Of a stretch of 64,000 bases of DNA, positions 25,846 to 38,990 are shown one piece after another. Source of the stretch: Formicarius rufipectus (lineage: Eukaryota; Chordata; Aves; Passeriformes; Formicariidae); the NCBI GenBank assembly GCA_013399695.1, contig VXAU01002242.1, forward strand, positions 151,099-215,098, read 5' to 3'. The notes below the pieces were generated by a model that saw only the letters and a list, made by a program, of their open reading frames with translations, had not been told where the DNA came from and did no database searches. Made by a program: the position numbers and the translations under genes. Within the stretch, counting starts at the first letter, position 1; the number at the start of each line of letters is the position of its first letter.

Positions 25846-27651
25846 AAATTACAAATATAAACATAGTTCAAAGACTAAGGGAATACACAGGGAATAGACA
25901 AACTAATTTCAAAATTATCTTTTTAACTACAGAAAAGTGTCAGGGAAGTCTGAAGCATACAGAATCTAAAAGATGTACAAAATTAAAGAGTATATGGATG
26001 TGAGAAAGGCGATTTTCCTTCCTGTCTTCTTGTATAGCAACACAATTCTCTTTCAGACTTCCATCTTCAAGAACAATATTAATTTTAACAAAGCCTTCTT
26101 CTAGAAACACTATTTCAAAGTAGCTAAGGAGCAAAAGAAACTATTTTCTAGACTGTATCTAGCATTCTACTAGTATCCTACATTCATTCATCAAGATCCT
26201 GATCAATAAAGCACTTGAGAGTACATGCTTAAATAACAAAATTCATGAGTTGGTCTGTAGAATTCAATGAGATCATTCGCATTCTTTAAGCTAAGAGAAA
26301 GTATTTTCTCTCATCCTCTCTGCATTCACAATCAACTTCCATTTAACCACAAAAAATTAACATTTATTTGAACAGTTCTGGAAGCTGCCTTTAAGAATCT
26401 AAACCTACAAAAACCTACAAGCTTTTCTATGCATACCACTGAGTTTTGATTTTTTTATGGGTTTTTTTGCATAAGAGAGCATGGTACACATCTTTTTCCT
26501 TCTTTCATTTTTCACACCGAATCTTTCTTGATGTCAATGAATGCTAGCAAAGAAAAGTAGACCATAATTGGCAATACACAAATATACTTGCCATCTACAC
26601 CTATGTTAAAATCATTGATGTAGTGAACAAGAATGTCAAGTCATTAAAAGTCCTTTTGAATATTATGAAAGGAATTTTAACTCACTTTTTGCATAAATGC
26701 AGAGAGCTTCCATTTTAAGACAAAGACTTCTAAATTTAAATGCCTACAAGCATGCTGTGTACTTAAGCTACACAAGTAATGAAGATGTACTAAATATATT
26801 CAATGGAGCCTAAAAAAGGATTCAGCTGACCAGTCACTCTAAACCATAAATCTCATAAATCAGTCTAAATCTCTCTCTAGGCTCCTCTATTTATTAGGTG
26901 AAACTTAGATACCCAACACAGCAATTAATACACACAACTTTACAGTAAGACATCTATATTTTTGCATTTATATCTCAACCTGAAGCCCATCTCTACTGTT
27001 CACAGTAAGCTGACAGAGACTAGGAACTTTCGAGTTCCAGATATGACAAACTCCTAATCACAGAGATTCCCATATATTGGCAAGTACTATACAAACCTAT
27101 TCAAAGGCATACATTTGTGCCAGATAACAACTTCAACTTTTATGGGGAGTCATATTTAAGCATCTAATAGAGGCAGCTACCATGAGTTTTATAATTGCGA
27201 GTGTAACTACAGACCACAGTTTTGAATTTGAATGGGCATACTGTTCTGTCCAAGAATGTTATACAGTGTAAAATCAGGACCCACTTTGCTTTCACTGAGA
27301 GTTTGAGAACCCTGCCTCTTCATAATAAACTTCAAAAAAAAGAAGTAACTAACAAACTAGACTTAGATGACGAACAAGAGAGTAACAATTATATATACAC
27401 CTCATTATAATTCCACAAATGCCATTTGGCTTTTTTCTGTTCTAGGAGAAAGCCTGAGAGTGATACTCATATATAAATGTGAATGTATGAGCGTGTTTTA
27501 AGGTCACACCGAAAAGCTGAATTATTACTTAAGAAACTTGGTTTTCCTCCACTGTGCACATAATCCTCAGGCATGTTAAGGATTCTACATAGTTATACAT
27601 ACGTGTATATATATACAGACACACACACAGAGAGTTAAAGCAGTGTGGTTC

Positions 27652-27667
27652 TTTTTTTTTTTTTTTN
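27652..27667. repeat. T-homopolymer ending in an ambiguous base
   Basis: Fifteen T followed by N at 27667, directly before the truncated SINE. The true run length is unresolved. Confidence 0.95.
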
Positions 27668-27769
27668 TGGGGCCAGTTCTGCGCACCCTGTGCCTCACTT
27701 AAAAAATCCATTGCGCAGGCTTATCCCAAGATCTTCGTTCACGAAGTCCAGCCAACAACAACAACACTC
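27668..27769 (+). mobile_element. 5'-truncated copy of the same tRNA-headed SINE
   Basis: The plus strand reads GGGGCCAGTTCTGCGCACCC, continues through AAAAAATCCATTGCGCAGGC and CCCAAGATCTTCGTTCACGA, and ends (CAA)n. This corresponds base for base, with some substitutions, to the 3' part (about 16084-16180 reversed) of the SINE at 16.1 kb. The tRNA head is missing. The left boundary is a run of 15 T and one ambiguous base (27667), so it is unclear whether the truncation is biological or an assembly artefact. Confidence 0.85.
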
Positions 27770-30700
27770 TTACCTTCTTTTCTTTTGAGTTTTCTATTAT
27801 TCCACATTGCAGTTTGCACAAAATAAATAATAAGAGGTTCAGTGTTATACGGCTGAAATATAATTGCCTGCTACAATAAATTCCTAATGAGCACAACTCT
27901 TGTCAGTGGAAGGTTGCCCTGGCAACAAAGTTATCTCAGAAGGTAGCTATCTATGTGGTAGAAGATGAGGACAATCAGTTGCCTGACAAAGATTCAAAGC
28001 ACATAAAAACTTCTCAATTGCTCAAGTTGAATGAAAGCTTTATGTATCAGGAGTGTATTGACACAAGAGAAAATACTGACTTGCTGAATACAAAAGGATC
28101 AAGAAACTTCCAAAGGAATGTAGAGTTAGAATAAGGACATTATGTCAAAACAGTAACATGTTTAGATTGCCAGTGTTGCAATAAAAAGATCTTCTCTTGC
28201 TTGTCCACAATTTCCTATGGTTTCAAATAACTAAATTTGATTTAAATCATACTTGTACATTTATTTTTAAAGAGAACAATATGAAAAGGTGTTCTTGAAT
28301 TATAATGAAAGTAGGCAAGATCAAGGCTGGGCTCAGCAGACAGTAGAATGGTGAATTCCAGCTCTCAGGTAGGAAGCAAAAAAAATTCCCAAGAGAAAAC
28401 TAGAGGTGTCAGAATCAAAGGGAGGGGCATGACCTGAGCACAGGCTCCAGAGGACACTGATGCTTTTTAATCCAGGAACTGGTTTCTTTCACAGTATATG
28501 GCAGGTGGGCAAGAAGAGTCACTACCAAGCCAAACATTATTTTTATTTCCTAAGAAAATTAAACTTTCATCTTCACATTTTACTTTATATCCCACTAAGT
28601 CTGTCTCCTCTACTCTACAACATTTAACCTACTGGCTAGTTTCAGTCAAACTGACATATACCTAGAAATCTGAAAGACATGATCCTACCCACTTATTAGT
28701 AATTGGATATTAAAAATTCAGATGTCCAGACAATTCTAACAAGGTCGTTAAGCAAGATTCTAAAATTACGCTATTGTCAAACAAGAGAGAAAGTGTCCCT
28801 GAATTAAAAGGACAAAATTAACAGAATAAGATCTGTGTTGTTCACTAAAATACTAAGTGGTCTTGAAAAAGACTTGTGATAGAGATGCAAAATTATTCAG
28901 GCTTGCTATTACTGGTAAAAAATAAAGTTGGCTTCAAAAAGTTAGAGAAAACTGTTGTGTCACTAGACTATAAAACTGCAAAAGAAATTCAGTCTGGAGA
29001 TACAACCAGAGGTAAAACCACTGCAAAGCATGAACATCTGATGTCACCCTTGACGTTAACCACTTAAGATAGTCAAGTTAGACTAACTAAAAATAGTTAC
29101 CTGAAAGTACTCACTTTCAACAGGAGAAAAGGCACGAGAAGTTATAAATACAGAAAAAAAATTGGAAACAATCTCATTTATGAATCTATAGAGTGCTCAT
29201 CTCTTGAAGAAGTCTCCATTTAATACATAACAAAACTAAGCACAAAAATGTATGAATAAATGGCTTCCGTAAGTACAGATATTTTCAGCTTGGAAAAGGA
29301 GTCATTGGCTACAGAGACAGAAAACAGTTTTAAGACAGTTGATGGGGAAAAAGGGAATAAAGAATGATTTGACCCGAGTTCTCATAATCAAAGAAATAAG
29401 TGGAAGTGAATTCAGAAGACTCTTTTGTTAAATCAAAAATGGAAAATTGCTTTTCACATTGAATAAAGGATGTTTTAAAAAGTGTACTTAAAACCAATTA
29501 GATACATATTTAATAATATTCAATGCACATTAAAGAAAAAAAAAAAAGAGTGTAACAGATAAATATATAATAAATCTGGCTAATAGTAGAAAATGGGAGG
29601 GTATATACCTTCCTGATTCTTCTGCTCTCACTCTAAATGTTCGTTCTTGTTCACTGAACCTAACCTGGATCAAGGATCTTTATGGTCCAAACCATGCTTT
29701 GAATTAAAAGGAAAAAAAAAAAGACCAGACCACTGGAACAGTAAGAACTCTTATGCTCTTTATATTCCTGGCCATGAAAAATTAAATCTGCTTTCAGTAA
29801 ATATATTTTAGGTCTCTTGTCTCAGGTGGAGTAAAGCTTTGATTGTGAACAGACTTGTAATAGTCTCTTTCATTTACAGATTCTACAGTGATTCTATAGA
29901 TTCTACAGAGAGAAATGCACTCTAGTTTCAACTTTAATTATTTTTTTTAAATGAGTACTAAACACAAGACAACTACAGGAAAACAGACAAATAATTCTCA
30001 AGTTCAGAGAATGAAGATCTCTGAGTCTTTGTAAAACAATAAAAATATAGCAAAAAAAATCATTATTATGTACAATCTTTTTGTCCCTTTCTTTTCTTTT
30101 TTTAATTTCTTTTTAAATTGTTTTTGTTTTGTTTTGCTTGAGATGGGGGAAGGTGTACTAAGAGGTAGTAGTATTACAATTTCCGTAACCAAACTTTTAT
30201 TTTAATAATTCCCTGGAGTTACTTTCCCATTTGGATAACGAGAAACCCTGTGCTACTGCAGTTTTTCATGAGCTTCAATAAGATTTCTGGGTTCTCTGCA
30301 GTTCTGAAAAATTGTACCAATACTATTTATTAAAATAGAACATTAGATGCCTACTTTTAAATGAAATCCCCTTGATCAAAAGCTAGTAGTGAGCTATATA
30401 AGTGATACCAACAAAAAAAGGAGAAACAAATATGTTTATTTCCCTATTGGCCAACAGGGTATACGAGGTCCAACATAAGACACATGACAATAAAAAGGAA
30501 CACTATGTCAAAAATTTGAAAAATACATTTCAGTCCTCACAGAAGAACAAAAGTATACAAATGGCTGGTCAACTACATGTGATAATACTTTGTCTAAGAA
30601 AAAAAAATGTTTATTTTGGGTAAACAAAGCATCAATATACTGGATTAAGAAGAAAGAATAAATTTCAAGGAGGAAAAAACGTATTTTTCTGGACCCACCT

Positions 30701-33700
30701 GCAGGATTTCAGGAACAAAGACATAAGCCAGCAGGCTCCACCAGCAATGGGTGCTCCCTAATGAAGTGTCTGAGAGATTCAACCTGAGAAATGTACTATC
30801 TACCAAGAAATAAAATCTTCTAAGGAAAGATGGCACATCAGGACAATCATTTCAATCTAACACTAAGGCTGAAATCACAGCTCTTCTCTCTCATCCTCTT
30901 TCCCTTGCATGGGCTGTGATACTCATCAGCCTCCTCACTTGGCTAATCTGAAGAAAACTAACATACTGCCAAGGAGTTGGAAGGGAACAGAAACTAGGAC
31001 AAAACCTGATTTCAGCAGTTAGACAGTAAATCAACTCACCAATACTGTCAAATTCTGTCAGCGTGTTATCATCTGCTCTTTCCTATACCTTTTGTAAATC
31101 TTTGTTTTGCATTTTACTTGGCAGAATTATATATATGCTTCAATTTGCACTTATTTTACATGGTAAGCCTTAAGGTATCCTAGTAACATTTAACTTTTCC
31201 TCGCACAAGAACAGGGCAAAGCTGCAAGGCAGGACAGCAGGGCCCTGTAAACAGCATCTATCTGACTGCCTGGCTTTGTGTATCCATTGAGTCTAGGTGT
31301 GTGACTCATGCCAACTACATCACCCTGCTTACTGATTAGCTGGCAATACAACACTCAGCTAAATGGTACTAAACAAAAAGGATTTGTGGCAAGTGAAAAT
31401 ATTAGGGTATATTTGAATATTAGGTACATTTGAACTCTAAACAGGCACACAGCATATGATACCACATATTTAGAATTGAAAACTAATAAAGACAGCTGCT
31501 ACCTCTTCTTTTTTTTCCCTTCTTTTTTTTTTTTCCCCCTGAGCAAGCTTTAAGCTATGGAACCTGTGTCAGAGTCTCTTACAAAAATGTTGTACTACCA
31601 ATAGTGTGAGTTACACTGAGAAATCACTGCAAAAAGCACAGTACAAAAAGGTAACTCATACAAGAACATCAGATCAGGCAGAAAATATTTTAATGGAAAA
31701 TACATGCACTTCATTCTACATGAAAAGTAAATAAAATGAAGTACTTATACACCTAAGAAAATGCTTATCCCATTTAAAACACCAGTCAGCGTAACACCAT
31801 TTATCTTGTAGTGGGATGATTTGATGGCATTGTTAGAGACCTCCTTCCAGCCGCAAACTGCATACAAATCAAACATAGTTTTGAACTCAATATTAATGCA
31901 GTTTAAAACCATCAAGAGTTAACACTAGACCCTGTTCTGCTCCAAGTGTTGGTGTACAACCACTGACATTCAAATCTTGTATTGCTGTTTCTAGTAAAGG
32001 ATGAAGAATTGAGAATGGATGCCACCACAGTAGCAGCATTGTTTTCTTCCCTCAACACAGGAGTACACAACTACATAAACACACTGGATCCCAAAAGCAC
32101 AGTACACAATTTAAGAAATAAAATGAAAACTTGATGTAAAATTCAACAAAATATCTTAGTCTGAAGCAAGGATACTTTTGAGGCTTTGATGGCCAACATT
32201 TAAAACATTTATTTAGAGTAGCACAGTATAGATGCTGAGCATTGAGACATCTCTGCCTCTTCTAATAGGATATGTTGAACGTTAAGAGTTAGAAGCCCAC
32301 AAAGGCCAATTTCATACAGCAAACCTTTAAATAATGTCAAAACATCTTTGTGGCAAGGAAAAAATATAGAACTAACTTGCATTTTATAAGTCCATTGAAA
32401 TATGTTAAACATTAATATTTTATGAATAATTCAGGTGTCATGCTACTTCATTCTACCAATCCTTTATGCCAAAAAGATGATAAGATATAAGATAAAAAGG
32501 GAAGGTACAATAAAAGGTAAAACTGAAGTCTTATATTACACTATTTTGGTTTGTGGAATCTTTCATACTTGACAAAGTCTATGAACATTTGTATTAACCA
32601 GTTCTACATATTGAAAATTGGAGTCCCTTGGTATCTTAACAAGCATATTCTATACTTGCCATATTCATCTTAAACAAAACAAACAAACACAAAAGCCTGA
32701 ATCAAGCAAAACAGTGGAATATTTCACTCATTAAAATGCAATTAAAGAATAAAGCAAACTAAATATTTATGTCTAAGAAGCTCTCTCCACACATCCTTTG
32801 TAACTACAGATGCCTTTTCCTACTTCATACAGTTCTGCTACAGAAGACAAGTGATGTACTTCGGTGGATTTAACAGAAACAGTTACAGAATAACTGAATA
32901 ACTGAAGTGAGGATTTGGGAACCTTTCAAAACTTCTCCTCCCGTCAACTCTAAATAGCTTAAGTACAGGTATTTTGGATTATATGTTCAGTGATTGACCT
33001 CACAGAACCTACAAAATGACTGATGAATCCTAAATTGGACTAGACAGAGAACACGACACTAACTAGAGTACTTTTGCTACCCTACACTCCAAGACAGAGG
33101 TGGACATTGTTTAAGTGCCTAATTCTATTCGCAACAAAGTTAATGGAAGAACAGCAACAAATTTTGAGACACAGAATGCAGTTCTAACATCTCCAGCCAT
33201 GAGCAGTTACCTGTCACTTGGAAATACACAACACCAGCCTATCTCAGTGTGCTGTTACTCCCTGAAAACGCTCTGTTGCAATTCATGAGAAACTGGGGCC
33301 TGCTGTGAGAATGACCAATATAGAATTTAAGCTGGAAACAGCCCAATATTTATCTTTTCACTGCAAACACAGGAAAACAGGCAGCTCAGAGAGACAAAAC
33401 ATGGTTTCAGCTTTGATGGAAAGTGAGGAAGAAAATTTTTATTTTCTGTGAAAACATCAGCAGCGGGACCCTTTCTTTTAAGGGCCGCCACTGTTCTCTA
33501 ATCACTGGATTTCTGCAGGAAACGAGGGAGACAGAATGCATTCCCAGTGCAGACATAAAGAGATCTGACAGTTCTGCCTGCTTTCCCATTCCTTCCACAT
33601 GAATTGGTCACACCTACCCTAACCCTCCTCTGGGACTGTTCCTACGCCATTCCAGAATCATGCCATGCACTGGGACTAGAGATGACTGTAAACAGTGCCT

Positions 33701-36583
33701 TGCAAAATGCTCCATCTCTTCCCAAGAGCCACAAGGTAGGCACAGTCTGAGCAAAAGCGCTCATATCAGCAGCATAGGGATGCCTGTGGTCCCTGCTGTG
33801 ACTGATGTTACATTGCAACACCGTGAGTTCACCTCTCTGAACTGCAACTGCAGTTAAAGATATTTCTGTTTACAGTCATTGAAGAATATCAGGGAGTAAA
33901 GGTCAGTACATGCACACGCTGGGTAGGCACTGAAATAGCTGAAGGCAAAAGAATGTAAATCTAAGGAGAATCACCACATTTCCTTACTTTACTGCCTTAG
34001 GACACATGAGGTACCAAAAGTAAGCCTGTTAACAGGACCATCAGCCTCTGAGTACAGTGAGAAAAGCAGTTAATAAGCATCTATCCAGGCCCTTACAATT
34101 ATTGTCCCTCTCACCCGTATCTGGACAGCTAATTTTCTTTTTTTAATAAGATCCCCTATTAGATTTCTTGCCTTTGCTCATTTTACATCTCTCAAATCCA
34201 AGAACAAAGGTCCATCCATGGTTGGACTCCCTGAAAAACTTCTTTAAAATATATCCCTAAATATCCTTTTGGCCTATAGCAGGCTTTACAGTTGTAAGCA
34301 GAAGATGATACAACCAAACTGAACAAATTCCATCTCTAAAGTGTTTTCCATTCAGAAAGCAGTACTGCTGATACAGTCATAAATTATTAAGTTAGAAATC
34401 ACATGAAATGGAGTGGCTTAGTGACAAGTTATTTGTGTAAAAATCTATAATGTTATTGCTTACCACTTTATCAAAAATTTTACTGGCTCTTGTAGGTTCA
34501 CTGCATTTATTATTTATATTATCAGGGTGATAACATTCATATTACAGGTTGATAACAAGTTTAATATAACCTCAACTGAAATCTAATTAGCAACTTGAGG
34601 AATTGCTTAAGGTTGTACAGAAAAGGGGTTGGTGCCTAAATTAAAATATCCTTACTGGATTAAATACACTATTAGACAAGATATGCATACACTACAGTTT
34701 ACTAAATAATGAAACCTAGAAAACAGAGCAGATCTGCTGCACCTGCTGAGTCAAAACACAAAATTATTCCTTAAGCTTACTTAATACAGAAAAATAGCCC
34801 CACTCTGGGTACAAGAATTCCATTTAGATATTCAGGTGAAGAAATCGTAATTTCCAAGATACATCTGGAAAACCCATGTAAACACTTCAGTATTAAGCTT
34901 TTAAATACTACAGAGAACTACTGTAATGTATCAGAATTTGTTAAAGATCAGAATTAAATCATCAGAAACACTTGTTATTAAGTTATTGAAGTGTACCTTG
35001 AGAGGCGTCTATGGACTAGCAATGAGAAAGGGTTCCCTTCAGCATGGCAATGTGGCAAAGTTTGAGAAAGTAACCACAGTCTTGGTTTTCAAATAAGATT
35101 TTTCAACATCATCACAGAATCATAGCTCATAGATGAGCTCAAAGTGAAGCTTTGGCAAAAACATCTGGTTTTCAGGCACATATGGGTGGCTAACTGGATT
35201 AACAAAGGGCTCTTATGCGGTTTTAACACACAGATAAAGCTAATTAATGATCAAGTACCAAGTGCAGAGTTAGAGTTAGCATGGTAAAAAACCATCAGGA
35301 CTCAGAAATGCTGCAACAATAGCAGGAAAATTATTTACAAGGAGATAAAGTAGCTACAGTGAAATATTTAAATAGTTCAATCTTTCAATTTATCAGAAGG
35401 GTCTTACAAAGAACAAATATTTTCCAGTGGAATAAAATGCCAGGTAATAACAGATATTACAATCAATAACAGATACTATAATGAGACAAGAGGCAAAAGC
35501 ATCCCAGATGAAAGCAATAGACAAATTCAATTCAGAAATTTGTTGAAGATGCAGAACAAAATAAACCCTGCAAGGATACCACTTTTTAGGACAGATTAAC
35601 AGTAGAAGTGATAGATCCCTCACTTCTTAATATCAGATTTGGATACCATCAGACTTCACTGAAACAATGTAATGGACTCTCTAAAAGAATGGGAAGCAAT
35701 TCTCCACTCTCTATTAGAGGTCTGAATATATGGTCTAAATAGACATTCTAGCATAAAGTCCATGAAACTAACTGAACATTGCTACATAACAAGTAGATAT
35801 AAAGACACTGATATTTAAAGATGTTATGTCTCTTTATAAGACATAAATTATGAGTGTGTTTACTAATTCAGTAGAAAATTCTTCTGAAATTTAAAATCCT
35901 TTTACTTTTTCTTGTTTTGATTCAGCCCCCCCACCAATATCAACAACAAAGTTGGTAGATAAGGATATATAGTTTAAATACTTGGTCAAAAATTGCAACC
36001 AGAAGCTACTGAAACATTAAGTAACAGAACCAAAAATGGGTAAACATTCTTTTGCCACTATCAATTCTTTTCCTTGACAGTCAGAAAAAAGATTACTGAG
36101 GAAAAATAATTACTACAACCAGGCATCACTAAAGGAAGGAGTTTTGGCTGGACAAACAATAAGACAGAATATATGACAATGGGATGAATGCTGAAAACTG
36201 AAGACTGAAAGCTAGTATTGGACTGAGTAGTTAAAGAGAGGCAGTAAGAAGTCGGAAATTCAGAATCAATGGAGGGCACTGATTTAGCACAATTCAATGT
36301 TTTGCTTCTCTGAAAAGATGGAAGGGGATACTGACATTAACTTTGAGTCAGTGTTCATTTTAGTAGTATAAACTATCATGACATCAAGTGCTTGCTTTTG
36401 AAGGGCAAGAAGACTGAGGAGATGAAACGTTCTGAAGTAGTAGTAATCATTGAAGGCTTTTCCCTGTATTATGATGATTGTCACATGACACTAAAACAAA
36501 AGGTTCAAGAAAAGACATTCACAAAGATATTGGCATGTCTAAAATACATTACCAGAGTTATGGAGGTTTAAAAAAGTACTTAC

Positions 36584-36711
36584 TTGGTACGTGTCCCATA
36601 ACCTGATGGTACACCGTAAAGGGACTTCTCTCATCAGCAAGTTATTCATCCAACGGAAAGCAAATTGCAAGTATTTCACCTCATGCTGATCCAAGTGCCT
36701 ATGAACTTGTT
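36584..36711 (-). CDS. TBC1D22A: TBC1D22A internal coding exon (TBC domain, third exon seen)
   Basis: A 128-nt exon: two bases completing the Glu codon begun in the previous exon, then 42 codons ending in LWDTYQ on a codon boundary. Key motifs are QVHRHLDQHEVKYLQFAFRW and MNNLLMREVPLRCTIRLWDT, the conserved C-terminal part of the TBC fold. The acceptor is TTTATTCTGTCTTCAG/A and the donor is CAA/GTAAGTAC. The HLDQHEV block supports the A paralogue. The residue after MRE is Val (codon at 36623-36625), where I remember Leu in mammals; this is conservative and may be lineage-specific. The next expected exon (starting near SEPEGF) was not seen between here and base 1, so the 3' end of the gene probably lies outside the window. 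Confidence 0.93.
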
Positions 36712-38864
36712 CTGAAGACAGAATAAACAGGTATTTTACTGCAACTTTCCTGAAGTCTTAAGTATCAAATGCACTGTCTAAGACAATAAAATACTCCTCC
36801 AATCTCAAGGAATAAAATGTGGTGGTGCATGGAAGTTCTTACAATGGAATGAAAACATCCAAAATATAAACTACTTAAACATTACACTGGACTGATTTTT
36901 CAGCCTTAAGATGACTTAAAAAAACTGGTCTGAGCTGCACTATCTTAAGAAAACATTAAGATCAGAGCTTAAAATATACCACAAAAATATACAAAGTTAT
37001 AACGTGAAATGCTTAGGTATATATCTCCTCACTAATTTCTTAGGTTACAAATGATTTCAGGCAAGATTACAAGAAACAAGGTTTCCAAATAACATAACGG
37101 CCTCCAAAAATAAAGTGTTGGTAATAAAAAGAAGACAATATGAAATCAAGAAGGCAAAGTAATATAAGGAAAGAACATATAAAGGTTGCATTCACCTGAG
37201 ATAAAAAAAAAGTGAGATTAATGTGTAGGAAATACAGTGAGAAAACTTAAGCAATTTGCACTTTAAATAACTTCTTGGTCAAATAAATAAAAAGAAAGTC
37301 AGTACAAATCAATGGTTTCTAAACCAGTACCCATACACACTGTGTTTATTGTAGCATGTTTACTATTTGAAAGCTGTGATAATCACTTGCATGGGTTAGT
37401 GCCAGAGCTAATAGATTAATCTACTACATGGCTTGTATATATTTAGCAGAATTTTCTCCAAAAAGTATCACAGACATTCTTTTTAACAGTTTTAGTTAAC
37501 AGATTCAAGTATGACACTAGCATAGTGGAAATGACAAATACTGCAGAAATGCTAATGTCTTGTTTTGGACAAATTTATGACAACAAGCCTTTGTTAAAGC
37601 CTAAACAAGACATTCTTACTATATTTCTGTATACAAACACATTCTTGAGAGATTTTTGCTACCTCGATCATCCTTCATCCTCATATAAAAAGGTGTATTA
37701 TCAGCTAAAACAATGAGTAAACACTCATCTTCCAAATTTAACATTTCTCAGAAAGATCTAAAAAGGCATTAAAATACTAAAATTAAAATAATCCCAAGAG
37801 AATGACAGCACTATTACAGGAAACACTATCTAGAGATTAAGGTAACAGAACTTAAGTGATACTAAATTATAATATAGACTGAAGGTGTTCCAAATTTTTT
37901 ACCCTCAAGAAGTATTTTGTGACCATATGAAAAGTGTCAGCCAATATAATTATAGTTGTTTCAATATGGAAACAAGAAGTAAAATTCTTCTAAGATTTTG
38001 AAAACAATCAGTAATGAGGTTTTTTAAAAATAAGACATCACAACACATTACTCCAAAAGTCCACTTATCACAACATCCTGTCTCCATCAATACCTGAAAA
38101 CATATAGTCATGAATATGTATAGAGCACTGGTATCTCTCCATGGCACGTGTCAGCCTCCATGCATATGTGGCTAAAGCACTCTTCAGCAAACCTGGTATC
38201 CATGTTCCTAAAGTCATACCCCTACATAATGCAAATATAGACAAATACATACAACTGTCTGAACATCTTAAAAACACCTGTTACCTCTCCTGGGAAGTTT
38301 TTTAAGTCATAGATATACCTAAAGACATGTGAATATTTAAATTATTAATTTCATTTTATGTATAACATTAACCAGCTAATTAGATACTTCTGCTATACAA
38401 GAGACTGAACTTCTACTATGGGATGTGAAATAGTAGAGAATGATGGTGGAGCGGTAATGATCTTGTGCTCTTCTAAATCATCAAGTCCCTCTCCTTCTCT
38501 GTCATTATATGTACAGGAAAAGTACTACAGCTTTAACACTGTATGTTGTGCCTACATACTGTTGATATTTCAAAAATTAAATGAGAACTTTATGATGGAT
38601 TTTCCACTACCCATAATAGCCTCAAGCTCCCTGGCTCAAGCTCTTGGGACTAATCTTCTCCCTTTCTCTACAAACCCATTATCCTTCCATCACCGTCACA
38701 CCCTTCTTTCCCAGGATTTCTGCAAAAGTCACCAGCAGCATGAAAACTCACAGCTGGAAGAGAGGCAGCAGCCAATATCAAGGCTAGTTCTCAACTCTCA
38801 CTGTGCAAAGGCAATGACCATCAAGCCAGTACTCCATAGGTAACAGCAACTATGGGGCTTGTTC

Positions 38865-38990
38865 TGCCTTAGAACTGAACCCAGAAGGACACCACTGGTG
38901 AACAGTCACCAGAGAGATGCAGCCTTTGAGCCTTGCCCTCTGCCAGTTCTCCACCCAGTGCACCAGTATTAGGTCACTAATTCGGGACAA
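38865..38990 (-). mobile_element. Possible old CR1 remnant
   Basis: GGACACCACTGGTGAACAGT and, further on, GCCAGTTCTCCACCCAGTGC resemble antisense CR1 ORF2 sequence, in the expected order and spacing. Flanks are unrecognised. Confidence 0.45.

Larger units (their letters stand above)
1..36583 (-). other. TBC1D22A: Partial TBC1D22A intron, at least 36.6 kb
   Basis: It begins at the consensus donor GTAAGTAC (36583-36576, minus strand) and runs off the left edge, since no further TBC1D22A exon was recognised. It could instead include the gene's 3' end if a divergent last exon was missed. It carries the RTE-like LINE copies (9.2 and 22.8 kb), the tRNA-headed SINE copies (16.1 and 27.7 kb), CR1/L3 fragments and a G/T tract. 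The long stretches between (about 1-8.9, 9.8-12.3, 12.6-16.0, 28-36.5 kb) look like unique AT-rich intronic DNA. A somewhat GC-richer patch near 33.2-33.9 kb has no identity I can give. Confidence 0.6.

Noticed and set aside
35107..35150. CR1-like string ATCACAGAATCATAG
   Set aside because: Only about 15 bases resemble the CR1 terminus; the following sequence does not continue as CR1.
1..36583. The next TBC1D22A exon (starting near SEPEGF)
   Set aside because: I looked by eye on the minus strand for its expected coding pattern and found none; a careful spliced alignment could still reveal it.
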